A DNA stretch of 7,511 bases from the NCBI GenBank assembly GCA_045806505.1, contig JBJMJE010000039.1, positions 1 to 7,511 on the forward strand, written 5' to 3'. Position 1 is the first letter of the stretch, and every line of letters starts with the position of its first letter. The translations under genes were made by a program, and so were the position numbers. This DNA comes from DASVFB01 sp045806505 (GTDB lineage Bacteria > Actinomycetota > Thermoleophilia > Gaiellales > Gaiellaceae). The notes beneath the pieces were generated by a model, which was given only the letters and a program-made list of their open reading frames with translations, had not been told where the DNA came from and ran no database searches. Below, piece by piece: positions 1 through 5,577 of this stretch.

Positions 1-229
1 GAAGAGGGTGCTCGAACTCTCGGCGCAGGAAGCTCGCCTGCTCGGCCACGAGTACATCGCGACCGAGCACGTTCTGCTCGGGATCGCGGTGGAGGGGACC
101 GGCGTCGCCGCGCGCATCCTCGCGGAGGTCTCCGACGTCGACGACGTCTGTGCTGAGATCGTCAGGCGGCTCGGCGGGATTCCCCGCCGCACGCCGCCGC
201 GCACGCGACGCTGGCGCGTCTGGCGCTGA
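1..229 (+). CDS. Clp-N-domain protein, C-terminal fragment (start outside window)
   Basis: The reading frame is open from base 2 (codons AAG AGG GTG) to TGA at 227-229, giving 75 visible residues. It begins KRVLELSAQEARLLGHEYIA and continues TEHVLLGI. This matches the second half-repeat of a Clp N-terminal domain: the clpC in this same window has KKVLELALREALSLGHNYIG followed by TEHILLGL. After the repeat comes a short Arg/Pro-rich tail ending RRWRVWR, and there is no ATPase domain, so the protein ends after its Clp-N module. The frame continues upstream, so the GTG at 8 is unlikely to be the true start. Clp-N modules in ClpC/ClpA bind adaptors or substrates. Stand-alone ones occur but their function is generally not established. 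It ends 14 bp before lysS. It could be an adaptor-like or decoy protein or the remnant of a larger Clp protein; the upstream sequence would decide. Confidence 0.75.
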   Translation, partial: KRVLELSAQEARLLGHEYIATEHVLLGIAVEGTGVAARILAEVSDVDDVCAEIVRRLGGIPRRTPPRTRRWRVWR

Positions 230-231
230 CT

Positions 232-237
232 TACACT
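232..237 (+). promoter_or_regulatory. Possible -10 box for leaderless lysS
   Basis: TACACT fits the actinobacterial -10 pattern TANNNT and ends exactly six bases before the lysS ATG at 244. That spacing would place the transcription start on or next to the start codon, giving a leaderless mRNA. No Shine-Dalgarno sequence lies upstream of the ATG, which agrees. No convincing -35 hexamer is visible at 16-18 bp spacing. It is also possible that lysS is simply co-transcribed with the preceding Clp-N gene. Confidence 0.4.
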
Positions 238-243
238 CGCCCG

Positions 244-1620
244 ATGCCGCTGCCGAAGCGCTTCCCGAACCGCGACGAGGTCGCCGCGGTTCGCGCCGAG
301 GCGGACGCGCTCGAGCCCGAGGCTGAGGGATCGACTGCGCGCCGGCTTGCGGGGCGCGTCATGGCCCGGCGCGACATGGGCAAGCTGATGTTCCTCGACC
401 TCGTCGACCGCAGCGGCCGCATCCAGCTGCTCGTACGACCGGACGAGGTAGGCGACGTGAACCTGGATCTCGGCGACATCGTCGGCGTGGAAGGCATGCC
501 GACGAAGTCCCGCCGCGGCGAACCGTCGCTCGCCGTTCGTTCGCTGGAGTTGCTCGCGAAGATCCGTGCGCCGCTGCCCGACACGTTCCACGGCATGACC
601 GACGTCGAGCAGCGGTACCGGCGGCGTTACCTCGACTTGCTGATGAACGAGGACTCGCGGAGACTCGCCGCGACGCGAACGCGCATCGTCGCGGAGGTGC
701 GCGCGTACCTCGACGGCCAGGGGTTCCTCGAGGTCGAGACGCCCATCCTCCAGCCGCGTTACGGCGGTGGCTTCGCCGAGCCGTTCGTCACGCACTCGAA
801 CGAGCTCGACGCCGACCTCTACCTGCGCATCGCCGACGAGCTCTACCTCAAGCGCCTGATCGTCGGCGGTCTCGAAAAGGTCTACGAGCTGTCGAAGGAC
901 TTCCGCAACGAGAGCATCTCCTACAAGCACGCGCCGGAGTTCACACAGGTCGAGTGGTACGAGGCGTACGTCGACTACCGCGACACGATGGAGCGCACGG
1001 AGGCGCTGGTCGAGCACGCGGCGGTCGGGTCCGTGGGGACGACAAGCGTGCAGTTCCGGGGCCATGACATCGAGCTCGCGCCGCCGTGGCAGCGCGTGCG
1101 TTTCGTCGAGGCGCTGGAAGCGAAGGGCGTCTGGTCGAGCGATGCAGACGAGCTTCGTGCGCGGCTGAACGAGGCAGGCGTCGACACCGGTCGCGACAAC
1201 ACCTGGGTTCAGCTCGCCGACCACGCGTACTCGCACTTCGTCGAGCCGGAGCTGATCCAGCCGACGATCGTCTATGACTGGCCGCTCGAGATGTCGCCGT
1301 TCGCGCGCACGACCGACGACGACGAGACGCTCGTCGAGCGCTTCGAGTGCGTGGTCGCGGGGATGGAGTTCGCGAACGCGTTCAGCGAGCTCAACGACAG
1401 CGAGGAGCAGGCGCAGCGGTTTGCGTTACAAGACGAGGAGCGTGCCGCGGGCGACGTCGAGGCCGAGCCCGGAGACCCCGACTTCGTCGAGGCACTCTCC
1501 TACGGCATGCCGCCGACCGGAGGCTGCGGTGTCGGCATCGACCGGCTGGCGATGGTGATCACGGGCAGCGACACCATTCGCGACGTGATCCTGTTTCCGG
1601 CGCTGCGCTCGCGCGACTAA
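244..1620 (+). CDS. lysS: Lysyl-tRNA synthetase, class II
   Basis: This enzyme activates lysine with ATP and charges tRNA-Lys in the cytoplasm. The 458-residue product has the full class II layout. An N-terminal OB-fold anticodon-binding region covers about residues 35-110 (ARRLAGRVMARRDMGKLMF). Motif 1 is near residue 160 (GFLEVETPILQP). Motif 2 is at about 220-233 (FRNESISYKHAPEF). The lysine pocket is at 374-385 (MEFANAFSELND). Motif 3 is at 429-435 (GVGIDRL, Arg434). The OB fold separates it from EpmA/GenX-type paralogues, which lack that domain. It is shorter than the usual ~500 residues because the N-terminal helical extension is minimal. ATG 244 is chosen because the upstream gene stops at 229 and the protein begins properly from there. 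No Shine-Dalgarno is visible. Its TAA overlaps the stop codon of the convergent CAP gene. In M. tuberculosis lysS lies beside lsr2 and clpC1; here clpC follows about 4 kb downstream. Confidence 0.96.
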   Translation: MPLPKRFPNRDEVAAVRAEADALEPEAEGSTARRLAGRVMARRDMGKLMFLDLVDRSGRIQLLVRPDEVGDVNLDLGDIVGVEGMPTKSRRGEPSLAVRSLELLAKIRAPLPDTFHGMTDVEQRYRRRYLDLLMNEDSRRLAATRTRIVAEVRAYLDGQGFLEVETPILQPRYGGGFAEPFVTHSNELDADLYLRIADELYLKRLIVGGLEKVYELSKDFRNESISYKHAPEFTQVEWYEAYVDYRDTMERTEALVEHAAVGSVGTTSVQFRGHDIELAPPWQRVRFVEALEAKGVWSSDADELRARLNEAGVDTGRDNTWVQLADHAYSHFVEPELIQPTIVYDWPLEMSPFARTTDDDETLVERFECVVAGMEFANAFSELNDSEEQAQRFALQDEERAAGDVEAEPGDPDFVEALSYGMPPTGGCGVGIDRLAMVITGSDTIRDVILFPALRSRD

Positions 1621-2135
1621 CGCCGGATGCCGAAATCCGCGGTCACGATGGTGACCGCGGCGCCGTTGTACTCGCCGGGAGCGGCGTCGAAGTGAATCGC
1701 CGAGATCCCGATCTCGCGCCACGAGCGGCCGAGAATGTTCGCGCGATGCGGCGGCGAGTTCATCCACAGCTCGACCGCCGAGTCGGCCGAGACATCGGGC
1801 GACCGGTAGACGAGGTTCTCGCCCACCGACCAACTGCGCCAGCCGCGCGATGGGTACCAACGCGCGACGCGCTTCCAGAACGGTGTCGAGTCGAAGGAAT
1901 CGTGCTCGAAGTAGCCGTCGGCACCCATCTCGCGCGTGTGCGCGGCTGCTGCCGACGTCAGCTTCGACGAGACGGCCAGCGGCTTGAGGCCGTAGCTCCG
2001 GCGGACGGCGTTGATCTGCTGCGCGAGCTGTGCTTCGAGCGCCGTCTGCCGCACAGCGGCGGCGCCACGGTGCGCGGAGGCCGTGGCCGGTGCGAGCGCA
2101 AGCGCGGCGGCGAGGGCGGAGACGGCGATCCGCAT
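1617..2135 (-). CDS. Secreted CAP-domain (SCP/PR-1, YkwD-like) protein
   Basis: The 172-residue product starts at the only in-frame Met that yields a signal peptide: MRIAVSALAA, then a hydrophobic Ala/Leu core, with a probable cleavage site after ATASA at about residue 21. The mature part is a compact bacterial CAP domain. It has a first helix with NAVRRSYGLKPL (42-53), AAHTREM with His66, YFEHDS with His78, GENLV with Glu106, and WMNSPPHRANIL (124-135, His130). It ends in a C-terminal strand TIVTADFG. The His/Glu residues match the conserved cleft of CAP proteins, but no single enzymatic activity is established for bacterial members. Proposed roles are extracellular or wall-associated. The frame stays open far upstream, but that extension is antisense-type shadow over the collagen gene. 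No clear Shine-Dalgarno is present; a GATGAT box six bases before the ATG may hint at leaderless initiation. It lies 101 bp after the collagen gene and its TAG overlaps the lysS stop. Confidence 0.9.
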   Translation of the reverse strand: MRIAVSALAAALALAPATASAHRGAAAVRQTALEAQLAQQINAVRRSYGLKPLAVSSKLTSAAAAHTREMGADGYFEHDSFDSTPFWKRVARWYPSRGWRSWSVGENLVYRSPDVSADSAVELWMNSPPHRANILGRSWREIGISAIHFDAAPGEYNGAAVTIVTADFGIRR

Positions 2136-2188
2136 GCTGCGATCATCGGCTCCCGGGCGGATTTCCTTAAAGTCGCAAGGCTGCCGCG

Positions 2189-2217
2189 GACCGGCGCCGC
2201 CGCGTACGGCGCCGGTC
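2189..2217 (-). terminator. GC-rich hairpin after the collagen-like gene
   Basis: A perfect 11-bp inverted repeat (GACCGGCGCCG / CGGCGCCGGTC) encloses a 7-base loop (CCGCGTA). It lies 19 bp past the minus-strand stop of the collagen-repeat gene and 53 bp before the CAP start. There is no T-run immediately after it; only a TTT occurs further along. It is therefore a hairpin-type candidate of the sort common in high-GC genomes, not a textbook intrinsic terminator. It could equally stabilise the 3' end of the upstream message. Confidence 0.55.
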
Positions 2218-2236
2218 GCGAAGCAGCGTCGGCACG

Positions 2237-3349
2237 TCAGCTTGCGGCGTTCGCAGCCTTCGGCGTCGGATGCGCCGTCGCGGCGAAGTCGACACTGTTG
2301 CTCTCGGTGTCGTGGCCGTCCGGCAGGCGGATCGCGCTCGATCCGGGAGCCGCCGTCGTCGGCGGTGCCGTCGCCGGTAGCCCCTCGCCCAGGCCGTTCG
2401 TCGCAGTTCCGTAGGCCACCGCGTCCGTCAGCGTCCCGGTGGCGGTCTTGACGCCGAGGCTCCCGCCGGTTGCGGCGATCGCCGTTCCGAAAGACTGATC
2501 CTCCGGGACGGCGCCCGCGTAGCCACTGCCGCCGAGGAGGTAGAACGCTCCGGGTGCGAGCGACGTGCCCGCCGGGAGCGTGGCGAGCGTCGTGTCGGAC
2601 GAGCCGGCAGCCGACCGGTAAACGACCTTGTAGCCGCTGACGTCGACCGCGGCCGTTCCGGCGTTGTAGATCTCGACGAACTCGTTCGTCGCGGCGCTCG
2701 TGACGCCCGTCGAGAACTCGTTCACCTTGATCGGCCCGGACTCGCCGCCGCCTCCACCGCCGCCGGCCCCGCACGTGAGGACCGCGTGGCCCGACGCGTC
2801 GTAGGAGAGGGCGACGGTGCCGGCCTGGGTGCCGGCGTGGCACGCGACGCCGTTGAGGTCCTCGAGCGACGTTATTCCGGTGCCGGCAGGACCGCGTGCT
2901 CCCGCCGGTCCAGCCGGGCCGGTCGCGCCCTGCGCTCCGGCTGGTCCCGCCGGACCGATCGGCCCCGCACCGCCCACGGCGCCCGCCGGTCCGATCGCTC
3001 CCGCCGGCCCGGTGGCGCCTGGGGAACCGACCGATCCGGGCGGCCCGACGGATCCGACCGGCCCTACCGGCCCCGCCGGCCCGACAGATCCGGCCGTGCC
3101 CTTCTCGCCCGCCGGTCCCTGAGCTCCGGCAGGCCCCTGCGGCCCTTCGACGTTCCATCGCACCGCCCTCTCGCCGCGCTTGCAGTTCGCCGCGGCGGCG
3201 ACCATGCGCAGGCGGCCGTCCTGCTTCTTCGCGCAGGCGTTGATCGTGCCAGTCTTCTGCTTGTCGACGCCGGCGCCGGCGACGAGGGTGATTCCGCCGG
3301 CGAGCAGGCACGCGGCGGTGACGAGCAGGCCAATCGGGGTGAGTCGCAT
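2237..3349 (-). CDS. Secreted collagen-repeat protein with C-terminal lamin-tail domain
   Basis: The 370-residue product begins with an export signal (MRLTPIGLLVTAACLLAGGI, hydrophobic to about residue 27). Next is a small conserved leader domain with two Cys, INACAKKQDGRLRMV and NCKRGERAVRWN (Cys39, Cys56), of a kind I associate with secreted actinobacterial proteins carrying collagen stretches. An unbroken run of 29 Gly-X-Y triplets plus GTG covers residues 69-158. A linker with GVACHAG and AVLTCGA (Cys170, Cys193) follows, then a poly-Gly hinge (196-202). The C-terminus (about 206-366) is a lamin-tail-like beta-sandwich: IKVNEFSTG, NEFVEIYNAG, VDVSGYKVVY, LAPGAFYLLG. Lamin-tail domains in secreted bacterial proteins are thought to be surface or adhesion modules; the collagen part probably forms trimeric stalks. 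No LPXTG sorting signal or C-terminal membrane helix is seen, so how it stays on the cell, if it does, is unclear. The ATG has a strong Shine-Dalgarno. The 109-bp gap behind it separates it from the SDR pair, so it may have its own promoter, though I find no clear one. Confidence 0.92.
   Translation of the reverse strand: MRLTPIGLLVTAACLLAGGITLVAGAGVDKQKTGTINACAKKQDGRLRMVAAAANCKRGERAVRWNVEGPQGPAGAQGPAGEKGTAGSVGPAGPVGPVGSVGPPGSVGSPGATGPAGAIGPAGAVGGAGPIGPAGPAGAQGATGPAGPAGARGPAGTGITSLEDLNGVACHAGTQAGTVALSYDASGHAVLTCGAGGGGGGGESGPIKVNEFSTGVTSAATNEFVEIYNAGTAAVDVSGYKVVYRSAAGSSDTTLATLPAGTSLAPGAFYLLGGSGYAGAVPEDQSFGTAIAATGGSLGVKTATGTLTDAVAYGTATNGLGEGLPATAPPTTAAPGSSAIRLPDGHDTESNSVDFAATAHPTPKAANAAS
2876..3145 (-). 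repeat. Collagen Gly-X-Y repeat region
   Basis: Thirty consecutive triplets begin with Gly (GPQ, GPA, GAQ ... GPA, GTG) without interruption. Pro or Ala fills most X positions, with only a few charged triplets (GEK, GAR). Nothing else in the window has this pattern. Codon use varies between triplets, so this is a protein-level repeat, not a recent exact DNA expansion. Confidence 0.95.
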
Positions 3350-3353
3350 CGCT

Positions 3354-3359
3354 CCTCCT
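3354..3359 (-). promoter_or_regulatory. Strong Shine-Dalgarno of the collagen-like gene
   Basis: On the minus strand AGGAGG lies four bases before the ATG at 3349. It fixes that start and is the clearest ribosome-binding site in the window. Most of the other genes here lack one, so this gene is probably translated from a leadered message. Confidence 0.85.
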
Positions 3360-3458
3360 GTTGTGGGGTCGCGATACGTCTACGCGCGGCCGTGCGCCGC
3401 CACTAGTGTCCTTTCGCGAAGCGGCACGCATTCGACACGCGCGCGTCACAGCGCGATG

Positions 3459-4379
3459 TCAGCGACGGCCGTGCCTGTACCAGCCGAGGGTCTGCGCGAG
3501 ACCTTCCTCGACGTCGATCGTCGCGCGCCACCCGAGCTCCCGCTCGATCCGGCTCGAATCGAGAGCGCTCGCCGCCAGCTCTCCGGACTTCAGCTCCGAC
3601 TCCGTGGGCTCGAGCTCCGTGGCCGCCGCGCGCTGGAGGATCTCGAGCAGGCGGGCCGTCGACGTCTCCTGTCCGGTGCCGACGTTGTACGTGCCGGAAC
3701 GGCCCGCTTCCGCGGCGGCGACGAATGCACGCGCGACGTCGTGCACGTGCACGTAATCGCGGGTGGGCGCGCCGCTGCCTCGTAGTTCCGGCGCCTCGCC
3801 GGCGAGCAGCCGTGCGCTGAAGATCGCGACGACACCGGCCTCTCCGTGCGGGCTCTGCCTGGGGCCGTAGACGTTTCCGAGCCTGAGCACGACGTTCGGT
3901 GTGCCGTAAAGGCGCGCCCACGTCGACACGTACGCCTCGCCCGCCAGCTTCGACGCGCCGTACGGCGACAACGGCTCCGGCGCGAAGTCCTCCGGCGTCG
4001 GACGCGGCGCGTGGTCCCCGTAGAGGGCGCCGCCGGTCGACGAGAAGATCACCGGCGCGCCGCGGGTGCGTGCCGCCTCGCAAACGTTCAGCGTCCCGAG
4101 GACGTTCGAGGTGCAGTCGCGAACGGGATCCGCGACCGACACCGTCACGCTCGCCTGCGCCGCGAGGTGGCACACGAGATCGGCGCCGCCGCCGAGGGCG
4201 TCCTCCAGCGCGTCGCGCTCTGCGATGTCGAGCTCCTCGAAGCTCGCCCGCTCGGGCACGTTGTCGCGCGACCCGGTGGAGAGGTCGTCGACCACGAGGA
4301 CGTCGTCGCCGCGCTCCAGGAAGATCTCCGCCACGTGCGACCCGATGAAGCCGGCGCCTCCGGTGACGGCGACGCGCAA
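3459..4379 (-). CDS. Extended SDR, GalE-like NAD-dependent nucleotide-sugar epimerase
   Basis: The 306-residue product is an extended short-chain dehydrogenase. TGGAGFIG (6-13) is the glycine-rich dinucleotide site. Asp31/32 in VVDDLSTG ends strand 2 and favours NAD over NADP. HLAAQASV (71-78) follows, then the active site: FSSTGGALYG (Ser113/114, Thr115), Tyr140 and Lys144 in YGASK. The C-terminal half has LRLGNVYGPRQ, RDYVHVHDV and TYNVGTG, as in GalE-type UDP-hexose 4-epimerases. The exact sugar cannot be read from sequence; a UDP-glucose or UDP-GlcNAc 4-epimerase is likeliest. The start is TTG at 4379: nothing nearer gives an intact Rossmann strand, and it lies five bases after the TGA of the upstream SDR with no Shine-Dalgarno, so translational coupling is likely. 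The open frame continues upstream, but that part is antisense-type shadow over the next gene. Confidence 0.9.
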   Translation of the reverse strand: MRVAVTGGAGFIGSHVAEIFLERGDDVLVVDDLSTGSRDNVPERASFEELDIAERDALEDALGGGADLVCHLAAQASVTVSVADPVRDCTSNVLGTLNVCEAARTRGAPVIFSSTGGALYGDHAPRPTPEDFAPEPLSPYGASKLAGEAYVSTWARLYGTPNVVLRLGNVYGPRQSPHGEAGVVAIFSARLLAGEAPELRGSGAPTRDYVHVHDVARAFVAAAEAGRSGTYNVGTGQETSTARLLEILQRAAATELEPTESELKSGELAASALDSSRIERELGWRATIDVEEGLAQTLGWYRHGRR

Positions 4380-4384
4380 GCGGC

Positions 4385-5374
4385 TCAGGCGTGCTCGACG
4401 GCCGGTACGCGCCGCGTGTGCTCGATGACGTCGGCGAGGATGCGATCGAGGTCGAGCGACGGGCGCCATCCGATCGCGTCGCCGATCTTGTCGATCGCCG
4501 GCTCGCGGTGCAGCACGTCCTCGATCCCGAGCCCGTATACCTCCGCATGCGGCACGAACGTGAGCTTCGACTCGGAGCCCGTCAGGTCGAGCACGCGCTG
4601 TGCGAGGTCGAGGATGCGGACGCGCTCCGACGAGCCGATGTTGAAGATGTCCCCCGACACCTCGCCCGCCTCCATCAGCCCGACGATGCCGCGCACGGTG
4701 TCGGACACATGGCAGAAGGAACGGGTCTGCATGCCGTCGCCGTGCACCTCGAGCGGCGCTCCGGCGAGCGCGCGCTCGACGAAGCGCGGGATCACCATCC
4801 CGTACTGGCCGGACTGCTTCGGCCCGACCGTGTTGAAGAGGCGGACGATGACGCAATCGAGCCCCCGCTCCTGGTGGAAGCCGAGCGCGAGGAACTCGTC
4901 GATCGCCTTCGAGTCCGCGTACAGCCAGCGGCGCTCGCTGACGGGGCCGTAGACGCGGCGATCGTTCTCAGAGAGAGGGCGCTCCTCGCGGTGATCGCCG
5001 TAGACCTCGGAGCTCGACGCGACGAGCACGCGCTTGTCGAACTTGTTGCAGTACTCGAGCACCGTCTCCGTGCCGCGGACGTTCGTGACCATCGTGTGCA
5101 CCGGTCGCTCGACGATCAGCCGCACGCCGACCGCGGCAGCGAGGTGGTACACGACATCGCACTTGTAGACGAGCTCACTGACGACCGACGGCGACAGCAT
5201 CGAGTCGACTACGAGGTGGAAGCCCGGCCGTTCGCGCAGTTGCTCGATGTTGCGGTGTGCGCCGGTCGAGAGATCGTCGAGGACGTAGACCTCCTGATCC
5301 TGCTCGAGCAGCTGCTCGGCTAGGTGGGAGCCGATGAAGCCGGCACCGCCCGTGATCAGCGCCTTGGTGGACAC
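4385..5374 (-). CDS. Extended SDR, UDP-glucuronate decarboxylase-like / NAD-dependent epimerase
   Basis: The 329-residue product is an extended SDR. It has TGGAGFIG (8-15), Asp33/34 in VLDDLSTG for NAD, YHLAAAVG (76-83), SSSEVYGD (120-127) and Tyr152/Lys156 in YADSK. The Glu in SEVYG is shared with UDP-xylose synthases and with NDP-sugar 4,6-dehydratases. FNTVGPKQ and GDGMQTRSFCHVSD (212-225) recall UDP-glucuronate decarboxylase (UXS), which makes UDP-xylose. The region around Tyr152 differs from typical UXS, so a 4-epimerase or 4,6-dehydratase relative remains possible. The start is GTG at 5374: an in-frame TAG lies four codons upstream, leaving no other choice. It is the first gene of the minus-strand group and is followed after five bases by the second SDR, suggesting one message and sequential or alternative steps in nucleotide-sugar supply. 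Confidence 0.9.
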   Translation of the reverse strand: MSTKALITGGAGFIGSHLAEQLLEQDQEVYVLDDLSTGAHRNIEQLRERPGFHLVVDSMLSPSVVSELVYKCDVVYHLAAAVGVRLIVERPVHTMVTNVRGTETVLEYCNKFDKRVLVASSSEVYGDHREERPLSENDRRVYGPVSERRWLYADSKAIDEFLALGFHQERGLDCVIVRLFNTVGPKQSGQYGMVIPRFVERALAGAPLEVHGDGMQTRSFCHVSDTVRGIVGLMEAGEVSGDIFNIGSSERVRILDLAQRVLDLTGSESKLTFVPHAEVYGLGIEDVLHREPAIDKIGDAIGWRPSLDLDRILADVIEHTRRVPAVEHA

Positions 5375-5380
5375 GGCGCA

Positions 5381-5386
5381 AGCCTA
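5381..5386 (-). promoter_or_regulatory. Possible -10 box for leaderless SDR gene
   Basis: On the minus strand TAGGCT fits TANNNT and ends exactly six bases before the GTG at 5374, the same geometry as upstream of lysS. There is no Shine-Dalgarno. No good -35 is seen at 17 bp. If used, the message would start at or next to the GTG and carry both SDRs. Confidence 0.4.
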
Positions 5387-5412
5387 ACGCCCGCAACCGC
5401 TGCACCCTCTCA

Positions 5413-5432
5413 GCCGTTCCACCGGGGACGGC
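5413..5432 (+). other. Hairpin preceding the terminator-like stem
   Basis: GCCGTTCC and GGGACGGC pair over 8 bp with one G-T wobble around a 4-base ACCG loop. Its last two bases overlap the first two bases of the next stem, so the two hairpins stack or compete. This could be part of a structured leader or of an extended terminator. Confidence 0.45.
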
Positions 5433-5467
5433 CGGGACTTCCGAGGGTCCCGGCTACTTTTACTTTT
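5431..5467 (+). terminator. Intrinsic terminator-like hairpin with T tract, plus orientation
   Basis: GCCGGGAC (5431-5438) pairs perfectly with GTCCCGGC (5447-5454) around an 8-base loop. TACTTTTACTTTT follows, a classic intrinsic terminator in the plus direction only; the minus strand has purines there. No annotated plus-strand gene precedes it: the upstream genes run the other way. It is either a remnant of a former plus-strand gene's end, a guard against antisense transcription entering clpC, or an attenuator in a clpC leader. Confidence 0.7.
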
Positions 5468-5508
5468 CAACCCGTTTCGGGGGATGCGGGTGCGTGGTAC
5501 CCCTGGGC

Positions 5509-5514
5509 TAGACT
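5509..5514 (+). promoter_or_regulatory. Possible -10 box of clpC
   Basis: TAGACT fits TANNNT and lies in the AT-richer stretch after the terminator-like hairpin. It would start a leader of roughly 55-60 bases before the clpC TTG. The hexamer 17 bp upstream (GCGGGT) does not resemble a -35, so the assignment is weak. Confidence 0.3.
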
Positions 5515-5515
5515 T

Positions 5516-5554
5516 ATGCCTTCCTCCGACCGATACTCGATTTACGGCAGCTAA
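5516..5554 (+). other. Tiny ORF in the clpC upstream region
   Basis: ATG at 5516 opens a 12-codon frame (MPSSDRYSIYGS) ending in TAA at 5552-5554. A second mini-ORF starts in the same bases: TAATG at 5552-5556, encoding MRKGR and ending in TGA at 5569-5571, two codons before the clpC TTG and in its frame. Neither has a clear Shine-Dalgarno. They may be chance, or a translated leader that couples ribosomes into clpC. Confidence 0.2.
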
Positions 5555-5577
5555 TGAGAAAGGGGCGTTGAGGGACT

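Noticed and set aside
2817..3122. Plus-strand Pro/Gly-rich ORF resembling a collagen repeat.
   Set aside because: The reverse complement of Gly-Pro-Ala codons also reads as Pro/Gly/Ala-rich. It lacks a signal peptide or other domain, while the minus-strand frame has both.
2136..3449. The minus-strand frame of the CAP gene stays open upstream to 3449, giving a 610-residue ORF.
   Set aside because: The upstream part is Arg-rich low-complexity translation lying over the collagen gene in another frame. The CAP protein has its own Met and signal peptide at 2135, and the hairpin at 2189-2217 separates the genes.
3350..3458. Short palindromes (ACGCGCGCGT, TTCGCGAA, CACTAGTG) between the SDR and collagen genes as a terminator or operator.
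   Set aside because: All are short with no loop or T tract and are expected by chance in GC-rich DNA. No convincing promoter hexamers were found either; only the Shine-Dalgarno stands out.
4380..4856. N-terminal extension of the GalE-like SDR up to 4856.
   Set aside because: The extension is Arg/His-rich shadow of the UXS-like SDR coding sequence. The Rossmann fold begins right after the TTG at 4379.
4391..5323. A 310-residue plus-strand ORF antisense to the UXS-like SDR, and similar long plus-strand ORFs over 2786-3406 and 3846-4952.
   Set aside because: They have no recognisable domain and mirror the codon bias of well-supported SDR and collagen genes on the other strand, a common artefact in high-GC DNA.
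5375..5470. Possible riboswitch ahead of clpC because of tandem hairpins.
   Set aside because: No conserved core of a known riboswitch class could be recognised, and clpC is not a usual riboswitch target. The stems are reported only as hairpin and terminator-like structure.
5375..5577. Search for heat-shock operators (CIRCE, CtsR heptads, HspR HAIR) upstream of clpC.
   Set aside because: No TTAGCACTC/GAGTGCTAA pair, no GGTCAAA direct repeats and no CTTGAGT/ACTCAAG inverted repeat were found. A ClgR-like site could not be supported either.
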